From Calendula officinalis (Eukaryota; Streptophyta; Magnoliopsida; Asterales; Asteraceae), in assembly GCA_963853835.1 (NCBI GenBank), contig OY970822.1:50308404-50372403 (forward strand): a stretch of 64,000 nt of DNA, in the 5' to 3' direction. Under the pieces are notes generated by a model. It was not told the DNA's origin and did no database searches. It saw only the letters and a program-made list of their open reading frames with translations. Every line of letters begins with the position of its first letter. The first letter of the stretch is position 1. Both the position numbers and the translations under genes were made by a program. Positions 35,701 to 46,456 of the stretch are shown piece after piece.

Positions 35701-36299
35701 GGGTTCATCCATGTTATTGGCTTGAAACATGGAAGAGAGTTTACTCACATCATATTGGACCTATTAATGGTATGGATATGTGGCCTAAGTCTAACTGTCC
35801 AACCAAACTTGCACCACCAGTGTATAAAAAGCCTTCTGGAAGACCAAAAAAGAAGAGAAGGAAGAGTGCACATGAATTGGATGAGGGAATAGTTAGTGGT
35901 GTCAACCTGTCAAGAAAGTGGAGAACTGTCACATGTGCTAAGTGTTTCAAGCTTGGTCACAATTCAAGAGGATGTAAAGGTCAAGAGGATGATCAAGGTG
36001 GATCTTCAAGCAATGCTGCAAGAAACAAAAAAAGAGGATCTTCAAGCAATGCTGCAACAAACAAAACAAAGGGATCCACAAGCAATGCTGCAACCCATGT
36101 ACCTGCAACAAACAAAAAAGGAGGATCCACAAGCAAGGCTGCAAACCATGTACCTGCAACAAACAAAAAAGGAGGATCCACAAGCAAGGCTACAACCAAT
36201 GAACCGACGAGAAACAAAAAAAGAGCTGCTGCAGAACCTCGAATACCTGTTAGAAAGAGCCCAAGAAACAAATGTGCAGCAACAGGGAATGCAACTTAG
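32786..36299 (+). CDS. MULE transposase (PB1-like, DDE, SWIM, CCHC), maybe frameshifted
   Basis: The enzyme cuts and moves the transposon in the nucleus. Proposed exons: 32786-32840, 32908-35218 and 35287-36299, with introns of 67 and 68 bp that have GT/AG ends and keep the frame at both joins. Order: PB1-like N-terminal domain (32922-33230), acidic linker with 18-bp repeats, zinc-binding WRKY/FLYWCH-like region (33960-34360), DDE transposase core with D at 34764 and D at 34957 (S-D-R-Q-K-G), a C-x2-H segment, SWIM finger C-x-C...C-x-H (35595-35640), CCHC knuckle (35934-35975) and a basic repetitive tail. In the linker the frame changes near 33405 and near 33592. Two one-base deletions fit best; an unrecognised intron is the alternative. 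Confidence 0.88.
32841..32907 (+). other. Transposase intron 1
   Basis: 67 bp, ATATATG|GTATGTG ... TTTCAG|GTGGAC. Removing it joins a short N-terminal exon to the PB1-like domain in frame. Confidence 0.8.
35219..35286 (+). other. Transposase intron 2
   Basis: 68 bp, ACAG|GTTTGT ... TTGACAG|GGAG. Removing it restores one frame between the DDE core and the downstream region. Confidence 0.85.
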
Positions 36300-36934
36300 C
36301 TTGTTTTGTTTCAAGTATTTATTTTTTTTATATGTGATCTTTTGTTGAATGTTTTATTTAATGCAACCTATGTAATATTACATTATCTACTCTATTATTA
36401 TGATGGCAAAGAGCCGAATTTGATGAATGTTTGGTGTTATCAAAACTGCTCTAGAATACCATATATCATAAATAACATTAGCTTACATTACAACCAAAAA
36501 CTGTCCAACAAAATACAACAAAAGCTCTAAATACTAAACTTTAAGCTAAGCCATCAACATCCAAACAACAACTGCAAATACAACCCAACTAAAAAAGAGA
36601 ATCTTGTTTTTCTTCTTAAGCTCATCTTCCACTTTTCTGAGTTTATCACTTTATTTTTTGATCTTAATAATCCGGGTATGACTTCCACAGAACGAGGGCA
36701 CATGGGAGGATCCACCCAAACAAAGAATCGACGCTGTGATCTCTATAAGAAAAATTAGGTTTAGAGGAATATTAAGATAAGAGTAAATAACATGAATGAA
36801 ATTCAAAAATTACCGTTTGGGGACATGAGTAGAAGCGACGGCCAGGGTTTGAATCGGTCCAAGAAGTTCGTTTGATGGCATTTATTCCACAATCGCAATT
36901 CACCATACTTTCGATTTTGTGGATTAGGTTTCTA

Positions 36935-37202
36935 GTAGAAGTTAAGGACTGAAAGAGAAATTGGGGGATTTAATGGGGTTGGTGGGCTCAGGTGAGAGAA
37001 GGGTTTAAAAGGAAATGACAAAAACGCCCTCACGTGGAGGGCATGTGCGGGGATATAACGGTAGAAATAAACATCCGTCTTGCTTAGGGACCAAAACCAA
37101 TACGAAGTGTAAACCACAGTGACCACGGGTGTAATTACTGAGACTTAGGGACCAAATCCAAAACAATGTGTAAACCACATGGACCATTCGTGTAATTTAC
37201 TC
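36935..37202 (-). repeat. MULE right terminal inverted repeat
   Basis: Pairs with 32467-32737 and ends at GTAATTTACTC (37202), next to the 9-bp duplication. Confidence 0.93.
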
Positions 37203-37453
37203 AATTTTATAATGGTCGATTGACGATTAATTTCTCTCGATGTAGTAATTTTGAGATCGTGGAGTTCGTCAGTTAATTCTTGAATTTGTGAAGCTGATGT
37301 CTTCAGTTGTTCTTGATATTCATCAAACTTTGCTTCCGTTTGCTTTGACCAGCTTCTTTCCCTTTGCAACTCCTTAGATGCCTCACAGTACCATTTGTAG
37401 TATTTATCATAAACTAATTTTTCATTTTCATATGTTTTTAAATTTGTATCCAT

Positions 37454-38393
37454 TTTAGCTCTTTTGAGTTAAAAAAATTTAAAGCTGTTTAAAATGTTTA
37501 AAAAGTTGATTTGTATTTTGTTTAAAAAGTTTAAAAGTTTAAAATTGAAAAAGTTTTTTAAAAAAAATTTCTTTTACACGTAATATTGAGATATTGATCT
37601 AGTATGTTGGGCCGAAAAAAAAAAGGTATGATTTTGTTGTGGGCCTTTTTCTGATAATATTGAGATATTGAAAAAATGTATGTTGTTTTGACCGAATATC
37701 TATTTTGAAACTTTTAATTTGGGCCTAGATCAATTAAATCAATTTGGGTCAATATCTATTTTGAGCCTTGAAACAACTTGGGCCTATTTTACTACAGAGA
37801 TCAAACAATAAGCCGAACTCTTTATCGATTACACATTACAGAGATCAAGAACGCAGGTGGAACAAAGACGACCAAGATCAGACTTTTTCTAATTGACGAT
37901 CGATGTTTGAGATAAGCGAACTCCAAGCCGAACTTTTTTTCTCTGATTGAATTGATTTGTTTAAATCGAATTGAAATCGAACTTTTTAAGTCGAAATTCG
38001 ATTGAACTGTTTTGAACGCAGGTTTGAATCAATCGATTGAATCCGTTCAAATCAACTCAAATTCGATACTGAGATCTATTCCCATTTTTTGTAATCGATT
38101 AAACTATCAGGCATAATCAATTGAACGATCGATTTGGTTTGAGTCGGAATCAAGAAGCCGAACTCTTTATCGACGAACACTGAATTGATTCGTTAAAAAT
38201 CGGAATCGATGTCTAATTTTGAAGATTGTGATCGATTGATTAAAAATCTGAATCGATTGATTTTGATTGACTTTGATTGATTTTGATCGAACACTGAATC
38301 TGAATCGAACACAGAATCGATCGATCGTTAAAAATCTGAATCGATTGATTTTGAAATATTCAAGAGCCGAAGACTGTGATCGATGTTTAATTT
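37454..38393. other. Sirevirus leader/upstream sequence without a gene
   Basis: A-rich and T-rich at first (37460-37600), then a stretch (37900-38380) dense in ATCGATTGA/TTGAATCGA-like words that look like worn simple repeats. No coding signal. Confidence 0.5.
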
Positions 38394-38515
38394 TGTTCGG
38401 GCCGAACATAATGGGCCGAAGATAGTGGGCCGAAGACTGAAAGACAAATAATGTTCGGGCCGAACTTGATTGGGCCGAACAAACTAGAGCCGAAGACTGT
38501 CAAGTTCGGCTCGAG
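38394..38515 (-). repeat. Palindrome array in the minus-strand Sirevirus leader
   Basis: Six or so copies of TTCGGCCCGAA-like motifs (TTCGGGCCGAA, TTCGGCTC). In the element's own direction it begins about 442 nt after the PBS, almost the same distance as in the complete element (439 nt). Confidence 0.8.
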
Positions 38516-38956
38516 TTCTTCGTGTTCTTGATGCCGAACACTTTGACGTACGCTTCAAAAACTTACTTTTTGATTCAATTCTTGCTCAATACTTGACCAA
38601 ATCCGGTGATTCCAATCACAATCTGCTCGATTTTGCTTTTCTAACAATCGAATCTAATAATATGCCTCAATCCATAACAAATCAAATCGAATTCTTCAAA
38701 TTACAGTCAATATTTTGAGTTTTTCACTTTTTCACAAAAATCACGAAATTGAGGTGATTTGTTGATGGATTGGATTGAAATTTGATTCTATTCTTATTAG
38801 AATCACTGGAGAAACATGAATCTTCAATCAAATCTTCAATTCGAAACAAAAATTTACAACATTAATTTCACAGCTCACGAACAAACTTTTTTTTCATTTT
38901 TCCAGATCTTGATTGATTTAGCTTAAATTTGGATCCACTCACAGAGAGTTTTTTTT

Positions 38957-38968
38957 GCTCTGATACCA
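38957..38968 (-). other. Primer binding site of the minus-strand Sirevirus
   Basis: TGGTATCAGAGC on the minus strand, abutting the LTR. Confidence 0.85.
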
Positions 38969-39316
38969 CTTTAGAGATCGAATTCAATACAAAACTAGCT
39001 AATTCATGTTGATTCCAAAGATATTGAAGATTAAGAGTGTGTGTGTGTGTGTGTGTGTTCTTGGTGTTTTAGTGTGTGTAGGTTGAGAGAGAATAGATGG
39101 AGGGAAAGGGAGCTTTCAAATGATAATTGCAATTAATGAGGAAAGCTTACAAACTAAATCAACATGTTAGGTATTTATACATCTCTTCTAAACATGCTTA
39201 ATTAATCACTAACTAAGCCTAATTACATTGTTTTAGGCTTAAGACTAGTATATCATTTAGACAATATTACACAACTAGTCCGTTTACTATTTGATACAAC
39301 ATATTTGATCCTAACA
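38969..39316 (-). repeat. 5' LTR of the minus-strand Sirevirus
   Basis: About 348 bp. It begins TGTTAGGATC in its own direction at 39316 and ends at the PBS; the inner end has lost the usual CA. It contains a (GT)11 microsatellite (39037-39058). No second LTR is present. Confidence 0.75.
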
Positions 39317-39346
39317 ATGGTTCATGAATAAATTTTAAGAGCGTGT

Positions 39347-39428
39347 TTATGAGTTTATTAGTTTATTAAGCTTAAATATACTTGAATTTTCAAGTTTATT
39401 TAAACTTAACAAGCTAATAAACTCATAA
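39347..39428. repeat. Foldback with 31-bp arms
   Basis: 39347-39377 and 39398-39428 are nearly perfect reverse complements with a 20-bp loop. They sit just outside the Sirevirus LTR. Could be a tiny foldback MITE or a worn inverted duplication. Confidence 0.6.
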
Positions 39429-39691
39429 GCCTCGTTAATAAGTTTTTCTAAACATATCTCAAATGTAATGTTAGGAATATGTTAGTTTATACAATACATG
39501 ATATTTTTTTGCGAATCTTTCATGCAGCGCGAACACATTCTCTTACCAAGTCATTATCTTATGCAATATAATGTTTATTAAGTTGTTCGTTTTTTCTTTA
39601 CACCTTTCACGTGACTTTATTATTATTACTACTATTATTATTTTGTCCATATTATTATTACTATTATTAGTTTAAGTTGCATTTTTTATAT

Positions 39692-39871
39692 GGGTTTTTC
39701 TAACATGTGCCCCCTAGGCACATGTTTAGGTGCAATAAATGATTCAAACTTTCCATTAAAACTTAGCAATGCATTTAATACATCTTTTGAAAATTCAAAA
39801 TATAAAGTTCATTAATGTGTATTAAGATATTATTAGGAATGTTTGAATCATTTAATGCTTCAGAAAAACCC
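39692..39871. mobile_element. Mutator-type MITE, 180 bp
   Basis: Ends GGGTTTTTCT and AGAAAAACCC, with longer subterminal inverted homology. A perfect 9-bp duplication TTTTTATAT flanks it (39683-39691 and 39872-39880). An 8-bp-arm palindrome (ACATGTGCC...GGCACATGT) lies near the left end. A related sequence occurs at about 57401-57566. Confidence 0.85.
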
Positions 39872-39880
39872 TTTTTATAT

Positions 39881-41279
39881 AATAATAATAAAATTTTTAT
39901 GGTGTCTTTTATTTTGATATATTTTAGAATTTGAATTCATTTATATATAAGTGGTGTATAAATGACGTAAATTTGCAACTAATTCAAATTATTTTATATA
40001 ACTTTGATATATAGATTAAGTAAATTTAAAATCAATCCAATCCGTATGAACCTATTTTAAATAAATAATAATTTCTTACACTCATAGTTCTAACAAAATT
40101 AATAACATGTTTATGATTTGTATTTTTACAACTGGCCACGAAAATTACCCTAACAAATTAAAATTCAGTAAAGCTCTTACACTCATAGTCAAGATGGTAA
40201 ATAAGTTGGAGCTTGAAGCTGTAACTTTATTACACATCGTATAAGAACATGCTTTCATGTAAAACTTTTTTATTGACTATATGTTATGAATATGTTAATC
40301 TATAAATATGATGTGTATATTTTCACCCCGCCGGGACGTGCCCAAATTCCTCGTTTGAAACAAATGGAAAATATTATCAAATTTTCAATTATACCTTTTA
40401 TGTGTAAATTTATTAGGCTAAGTTAAAGGCTAATTTGGTAATCTAAACATTTTCTAAACAATTAATACGTGAGTTTTTTTCTACAAATATTCTAATTTTT
40501 TTGGAGGAAATTTATGAAGGAAATTTGGCAAAAGTTTCCACAAATTCTCAGATCTTTGGAAACTTACACGGCATATCTCACCGCCTAAACAAGGTTAATT
40601 TATCGATACTAAACTAATTTCCGATCAATTGGATCAAATGCATGAGAGTTCATCAGGTTCATTTACTGAATTCAAAAACTAATAAGTAAAAAAGTAACAA
40701 AACTGGTAAAGTGCATATGAAAGGATATCTGACCGAGTTTAATGATTCAACCAATTGGAGTTTGAGTTCTGGGTTTGATATGAATTTGCTTCATCTCCAT
40801 GGCTATTTGCTTTTTGCCCCTGTTTCTCGTTTCTATATATTTATTGAAGATTTTTGGCATTTGGTAATTTTTCGTTTGGGAAGATGATAGGAAACCCTCA
40901 TGTATTTTTGACTCAATTTCTTGGGCATCCAAAGGATTTTGATTTAATAATGGGTTTTTAATTTTGAACGGCTTTTTAATAATGGGTTTAATAGTCTTCT
41001 TTAACTTGTACAGTTGTACCTTTGACTTTGGACACCAACTCGTGTTTAAAAAGCGAGTAAATTTGAATCGTTATACGGTTTGTATAATTTTTTAAATTTA
41101 GTCTCCACGACCTTTTCTTTGATTAAATGATACAATACTTTTTTTAATTCATACATCGTAATAATCGACCGTTTGTTGCAATATTTGTATAATATGGTTC
41201 ATTAATTAAATATTGAGTAAATTACATAAATGGTCATTTATGTTTGTATCATATTATATATTTGGTCATTTAGGTTAAT
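39881..41279. other. AT-rich intergenic DNA
   Basis: No supported gene. At 41219-41279 the sequence GAGTAAATTACATAAATGGTC resembles the end of the MULE at 32467 and is cut by the LTR at 41280, so it may be a broken MULE end. Confidence 0.45.
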
Positions 41280-41991
41280 GTAATCAGATAATCAGAATGA
41301 ACAAAACTAAACCTGAAATTGACGAAGATGAAGAACACACCACACGGAATAGAGCTTCATGTCTTTTAAGGTTTATACGTGTTGTATGTTGTTAGCTTTT
41401 CAACGTATCACACCAGGATTTGATGTAGTATAGCAGTGGGTTCCGACTACAAAAGAACCACTGTGTAACACAAAGTGATGAAGCAGAAACAAGGAAGAAC
41501 AGTAGCACTTTTCAGAGAGAGGGAGTGAGTTTTCGTGTGTCTCAATGTGTACCAACTGAGTCCCTTTTACAGGGAGATGAGAGGTATGAAAACGAAAACG
41601 GTCAGGCCATTAAGACACTTCTTATCACCATTATTCTGTGATAAAAAACGCCTGGAACACTAATTCGATAGTCAAAAACTGGACAAGCCATAAACAACCC
41701 TTTAAACCTCGACCGTTATAGTTGACTCTTTGAACGTTTTCACAGGGTTGGCAAAAAAGAAAGCTCCTCAGCTCCCAGCGACCGATGCGTCGTGCAAAGT
41801 GCGCCTAAATCGCGTCATCGGTCACAAATCGGCGCGCGTGTGGGTCTAGCCTTAATACTCTACTAAAGCCTTTGAAAGCTTAAAGAATAAAGAGGCTTAT
41901 AAACTCATTAAATGTTCTTCCTCCCACCAATGTGGGAACTTGCCAACTTGCAAGAATTAATTAATATTTATATCAATTAATATTTCCAACA
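41280..41991 (-). repeat. 3' LTR of a minus-strand copia element
   Basis: About 712 bp, TG...CA, directly followed by ATCCCCCACCAA (41992-42003), which on the minus strand is a polypurine tract. The copia RNase H that ends at 42501 is upstream on the same strand. The partner LTR is not in the window. Confidence 0.65.
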
Positions 41992-42003
41992 ATCCCCCAC
42001 CAA

Positions 42004-42500
42004 GTTGGAAAGTTTCCTTTCATACAGACAGATGTTGTCACTTAGGTGTCACGAAGATTAAACCCAAGTTTAATGTGAGCAAACAAGAGGATATTGATTC
42101 AATGATATCCTAATAGGTTTAAACCAAGAACATTAATAACCTCCCTGGTTTACCCCCACACAACATATGTCAACTTTGTGTTCTCCCTGAGCACTAATAT
42201 GGCCATCTGCTAAAATCCTTTTCATGACCCTTTAGAAGACAAACCAGCAATCTTCATTTGAGGTGGCACCACCTCTAGATCTTATAGGCAAAATTTTACA
42301 ACATCTTCGTCGCTTTGATGTCTCCAAAATTTTGTTAAGAGTATTAACTCATCCTCGTTCTCGGCAACGATGTGCTATTCTACCTCACATTGATCTATCT
42401 TGATTGATAGTACCTTCTATCGTTAGTAATTTTGTTGTTACCCATTAAACTTGAAAACTAGGAACACTAAGTTCAAGTTGGGTTTCCATTACTAACGATT
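42004..42500 (-). other. 3' UTR of the minus-strand copia element
   Basis: Non-coding sequence between the RNase H stop and the PPT. Nothing else recognised. Confidence 0.5.
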
Positions 42501-43155
42501 CTAGTTTGGTTTTAGACCCATGATTATCGCGGTAGATGTTACCAAATCTCTCGTCAGAGGTTTCGTGAACGGATCTTCCATGTTCTTCGATGTCTTGACA
42601 TAAACTACTTTGATGGTACCACTCTCAATTAGTTGTCTCACAGAATGATGACGAAGACCTACGTGTCTCATCTTCCCATTATATACAGAATTATATACTT
42701 TAGACAGTCTGGCCTCACTGTCACAGTACATGGGAATTGAAGGCATCGGGATATCCCATAAGAGGATATCCAAGAGTAGATCTCTAATCCAATCTGCCTC
42801 TTTGCCTGCATCGGCTAAAGTTATAAGCTCAGCTTCCATTGTTGAGTGAGCTATACATGACTGTTTCTTGCTCGCCCAAGAAATAGCCCCACTAGCTAGT
42901 GTATAAATCCATCCACTTGTGGATTTAGAATCACTCTTGTTATCAATCCAGCTGCCATCTGGATACCCATTTAGTATAATAGATTTTGACGTGTAAGTCA
43001 ATTCAAGATTACTAGTCTTTTTCATGTATCCTAGTACTCTTCCTACTGCCTTCCAGTGCTCTGTACCAGGATTGACAGTATATTGACTTAGCTTGCTTAC
43101 TGCAAAAGCAATGTCAGGTCTAGTGCAGTGTGTAGCATACATCATGCTTCCAATT

Positions 43156-43982
43156 AGGGGTGCCCAAAGGGTCAACCCGACCCGGCTCTTATCGGGTCGT
43201 GTCCGTCGGGTTTGAGTTTAAAAATTCCTAACACAAAACTCGACCCGATAAGGGTTCGGGTTTGTCGGGTTCGGGTTGGATGGGTTTCGGGTTGACCCGA
43301 TTGGGTTGGTCGGGTTACACATTCATAAAATTTCAAGAAACACACATTTTAAAAAAAATACACTGATTCATACAATAATTATGAAATCAATAGTAATTAC
43401 AAATTACAAATAAAAATATAATTCAGATTCAAAACAACTTACTGTGAAACACAAAAAATTAAAAAAAAAAAAAATACCATTGTATACTAGCAAACAGGAA
43501 ACGATAGAATATTTACAATTAGATTAAACGGTGGACTTGAATAGGAAACAGCTAACATAAACGGCGGACTTGAATATTAGCAAACCATGCTCCTCTAGTC
43601 CTCTCTATATTAAATGGCGCTAATATGTAAACGGTGGACTTGTATATTAAACTTCAAATAGGAAACACCAAACCACACAAATTGTAAACACTTTTAAACA
43701 CTTTTGGTAGTTACTAAATGTGATTTTTGGTTTCCTTTTCTTTTTATATATTTATGGTAAAGATATTTAACATTTTTAAAATTTATATTTTAACTGTAAC
43801 TCTAATCGGGTCAACCCAAAACTCGAAAGTAATAAGAATTATAACCCGAAACCCGACCCTATAAGGAATCGGGTTAGTCGGGTCGGGTTTAGAAAACCCG
43901 ATATCATCACATGACATTGCACCCGACCCGACTAGCATTATCGGGTTCGGGTCGGATCGGGTTGACCATTTGGGCACCCCTA
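43156..43982. mobile_element. Non-autonomous hAT-like element, 827 bp
   Basis: Perfect inverted ends TAGGGGTGCCC / GGGCACCCCTA and a perfect 8-bp duplication CTTCCAAT (43148-43155 and 43983-43990), typical of hAT. Subterminal regions on both sides are dense in TCGGGT/ACCCGA words. No transposase. It disrupts copia RNase H. Confidence 0.9.
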
Positions 43983-44047
43983 CTTCCAATTGCACTAACG
44001 TATTCTAGTTGAGCCACTGCTATACCAGAGTTCACTTCAAGTTTTAC

Positions 44048-45302
44048 TGTAACACCTCATTTTTGAAACCGTTTTTTTTAAGATAACCATTTTAGCATTA
44101 ATATTAGAATTATGGAAGCAATTAGTCTACATCTACGTCACGTTAAGTTTACAAACCGTGGTCCCACAAAACGATACAATTCAAGTAGTTAGTTAAAAGA
44201 CGGTATTACAAAACACGGCTCATTTCACAAAACATATTTAAAAGCATGGTCAAATGCTCAGTCCAAGCCCGACCCATTCAAGCCTTCCAACCTGAAATGT
44301 GTCAATGAGGGAGGGATTAGCACAAAAGCTATGTGAATGAATTACTACTACTAACTATGCTAAACACTAAGCACGTAAGCAATTAACATCCCTGATTGGG
44401 GTAACCACTATTTGAGAGGATCGGTGGCCTTGCGAGCCTTAAACCATGATCGGCCAAAACCACAATAACCGATAGCACTGTATCCAACACCCCGGGTAAA
44501 CCCACTTAACCATGCAACGTATACAGGTAAGGTTCGAGTACCCCGTTAGTCGATACACTATGCTCAGCAGTTATCCATCCGATGCTGACCTCATCCCGAA
44601 TGTGCACATTGTCATGTATGGTATTCCCCTAACACTAGGGATACATAACGAGTAGACTAGCTATGGAAAACACAACGAAAAGTGTCACAAATAGTTCCCA
44701 GTCGCGTACTGCAGTTCGCGTTCGCGAACTCGAGTTCGCGTCGGGAACTCATCCATGAATACTTTACGATCAACACGCAATTTCTACACCAACACTAGTG
44801 TAATTTTCGGACCAAATGGCAAGGATTTAACCTCAAAAGCTCAAGAACAAGAAGAGAGAAAAGATGGCGTTGCTTTCAATGGAATAGTATGTGTTTATGG
44901 ATAATGTTCAAATGAATGAGACAAGGAAGAGAAAAGTGGGTTTCTCCCTCCCTCTCTCTCGACCGACCTAAGCCAAAAAAGGGGGCCCACTTGGCCTTTT
45001 TCCATCACTTGTTTCTTTTTCAGTAAATGTCTAAAAGGTCCCTTTCGTAGTTAATTTATTTAAAATGGCAAACGGACTCCAATTTTAAAAACGAAAGCAT
45101 TTCCGAAAACGAAATTCAATAAAGAATCTAAAGATGTAAAAATCACATTTTCATTTCAAATATATCACAAGTCGGGTATTCTAACCCCTTGGTTAGCAAA
45201 AGACAGAAGGCTAATTAAATTAACTAAGCATTTAATCAGATAATCATTTAATAAAATACCTTAAGGTCAATAAACTACTAGGCCGGGTTTTGGGATGTTA
45301 CA
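44048..45302 (-). repeat. 3' LTR of the gypsy element (internally deleted)
   Basis: 1,255 bp. Relative to the right LTR it lacks about 910 bp (counterpart of 46665-47575); the deletion joins two TTCTA words. Contains nested TTCGCGAACTCGAGTTCGCG-like palindromes near 44715. Confidence 0.8.
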
Positions 45303-45314
45303 ACTCTCCCCCAC

Positions 45315-45785
45315 TTAGGAAGATTCCGTCCCCGGAATCCCATCTCGATTAAATAAAGAGGGATAACGTTCCCGCATATCGGCCTCGGTCTCCCAAGTCA
45401 TATCTGCACCCAAACTGTGCTTCCACTTTACCAAAACCATAGGAATTTGTTTCTTTCTCAACTTCGTCACCTTTTGGTCCAACAACTCCATCAGTTCCTC
45501 AATCAATCTTTTTCTCGTATCCACCCGCAACTCTTGTACCGGGAGAATTTGACTCGGATCTTCTATGTTACACTTTCTTAAGTAGTGTTGTGAATTGCCG
45601 ACAACTCCGAGGGTAACTCGAGTGTTACCGATTGAGAATTCACCACCTTGCTAATTCGAAATGGCCCAATAAACCACGGGGCCAACTTTCCTCGTTTGCC
45701 AAAACGAATAACACCCTTCCAAGGTGATACCTTCAAATAAACCATCTCGTTTTCCGAGAACGTAGCGGGTCTACGTCTCGGATTG
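45315..45785 (-). pseudogene. 3' end of gypsy pol with chromodomain
   Basis: Minus strand: the integrase C-terminal G-K-R-G-K-L-x-P block near 45690, then stops or frameshift around 45570-45600. Next comes a chromodomain-like end (V-L-V-K-W-K-H followed by T-W-E) at 45315-45530. This arrangement is typical of plant chromoviruses, which use the chromodomain to target heterochromatin. Most of pol is missing. Confidence 0.8.
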
Positions 45786-46456
45786 TAACGCCCTAAAAAT
45801 CTGATACTTAATTTAATTACCTTTTTTTAACTAATTACGAGTTAATTAATTATTAGAAACTATGTGCTTATGTGATTATGTGTACATTTAACTGAGATGA
45901 TGAAATGCGTGACATTTCGGATGAATAACTAGAGTGTTATTTACCTTATGTCTAATTAATTATAAGTATTATTTAATTTAGCGAAACATTTAGTATTTAA
46001 TTATTTACGTGTGATGAGTAATTATCTAGTAGTTTAATCCCGAGAGTTTGAGCGTCTGGTCATGGCCGGCCAAAGGCCAAGGCCGAGAACCGCTACCCTC
46101 GTTTTCTTTTGCGATTATGATTAGTTAAGTGGAGAGGGCCGAAATCCCTCTTGTTGATATTGACTCTCGAATCCAGTCCCAAAGTGTAACAAAGTCGAGC
46201 CATCTCACTTGTGTCCTTTGTGTCGGTTTTTGCATGGGATAAATAAGCCCAAGTGTGGTGGCCTAGCCCACATTACATGCATCTTTTATCAAAGAATAAA
46301 TCCTAAAACCTAATTACTATTTCTTTATTCCCAAGTGTGAGCTGCGGCAGAAGAAAAAAAAAAGGATCCCCACCGCCCACGTGTTCTTTTTTGTTTTATC
46401 TCCTCCGGCAGAAACCCAACCACCACAGCCCCTTGTTATATATTTTTTTGTTATCC
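45786..46456. repeat. Fragment of a different gypsy LTR
   Basis: Begins TGTAACGCCCTAAAAATCTG, a gypsy-type LTR start unlike the surrounding family, and breaks into the right LTR near 46457. It marks an insertion followed by deletion, or recombination between elements. Confidence 0.5.

Larger units (their letters stand above)
32467..37202 (+). mobile_element. Complete Mutator-like (MULE) DNA transposon
   Basis: 4,736 bp with long terminal inverted repeats (32467-32737 and 36935-37202, roughly 95% alike by eye), ends GAGTAAATTACAC, and a perfect 9-bp duplication AATTTTATA (32458-32466 and 37203-37211). A 9-bp duplication is diagnostic for Mutator. It carries one transposase gene and sits in Sirevirus gag. 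The near-identical ends suggest a fairly recent insertion. Confidence 0.96.
30590..37453 (-). pseudogene. gag: Sirevirus gag coiled-coil region, split by the MULE
   Basis: Minus-strand fragments 37211-37453 and 30590-32466 join across the MULE duplication. They encode mostly K/E/Q/L-rich coiled coil with repeated L-heptads, then a basic S/T/K-rich C terminus ending in G-P-K-x-x-W-V-P-K, the sequence that precedes protease in this family. At least one stop or frameshift lies near 31820. The N-terminal zinc-knuckle part is not present, and 37454-38393 carries no readable gag. Close homology to 58041-59090 (opposite strand) supports the assignment. Confidence 0.8.
30490..39316 (-). mobile_element. 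Minus-strand Sirevirus 5' part, split by a MULE
   Basis: 5' LTR (38969-39316), PBS (38957-38968), leader with palindrome array (38394-38515), then gag from 37453 to 30590 and the post-gag hairpin repeats (30504-30568). The pol, env-like region and 3' LTR are missing; the sequence ends against a copia RT fragment at about 30485. The MULE at 32467-37202 sits within gag. Confidence 0.85.

Noticed and set aside
39037..39058. (GT)11 microsatellite
   Set aside because: Ordinary simple repeat within an LTR.
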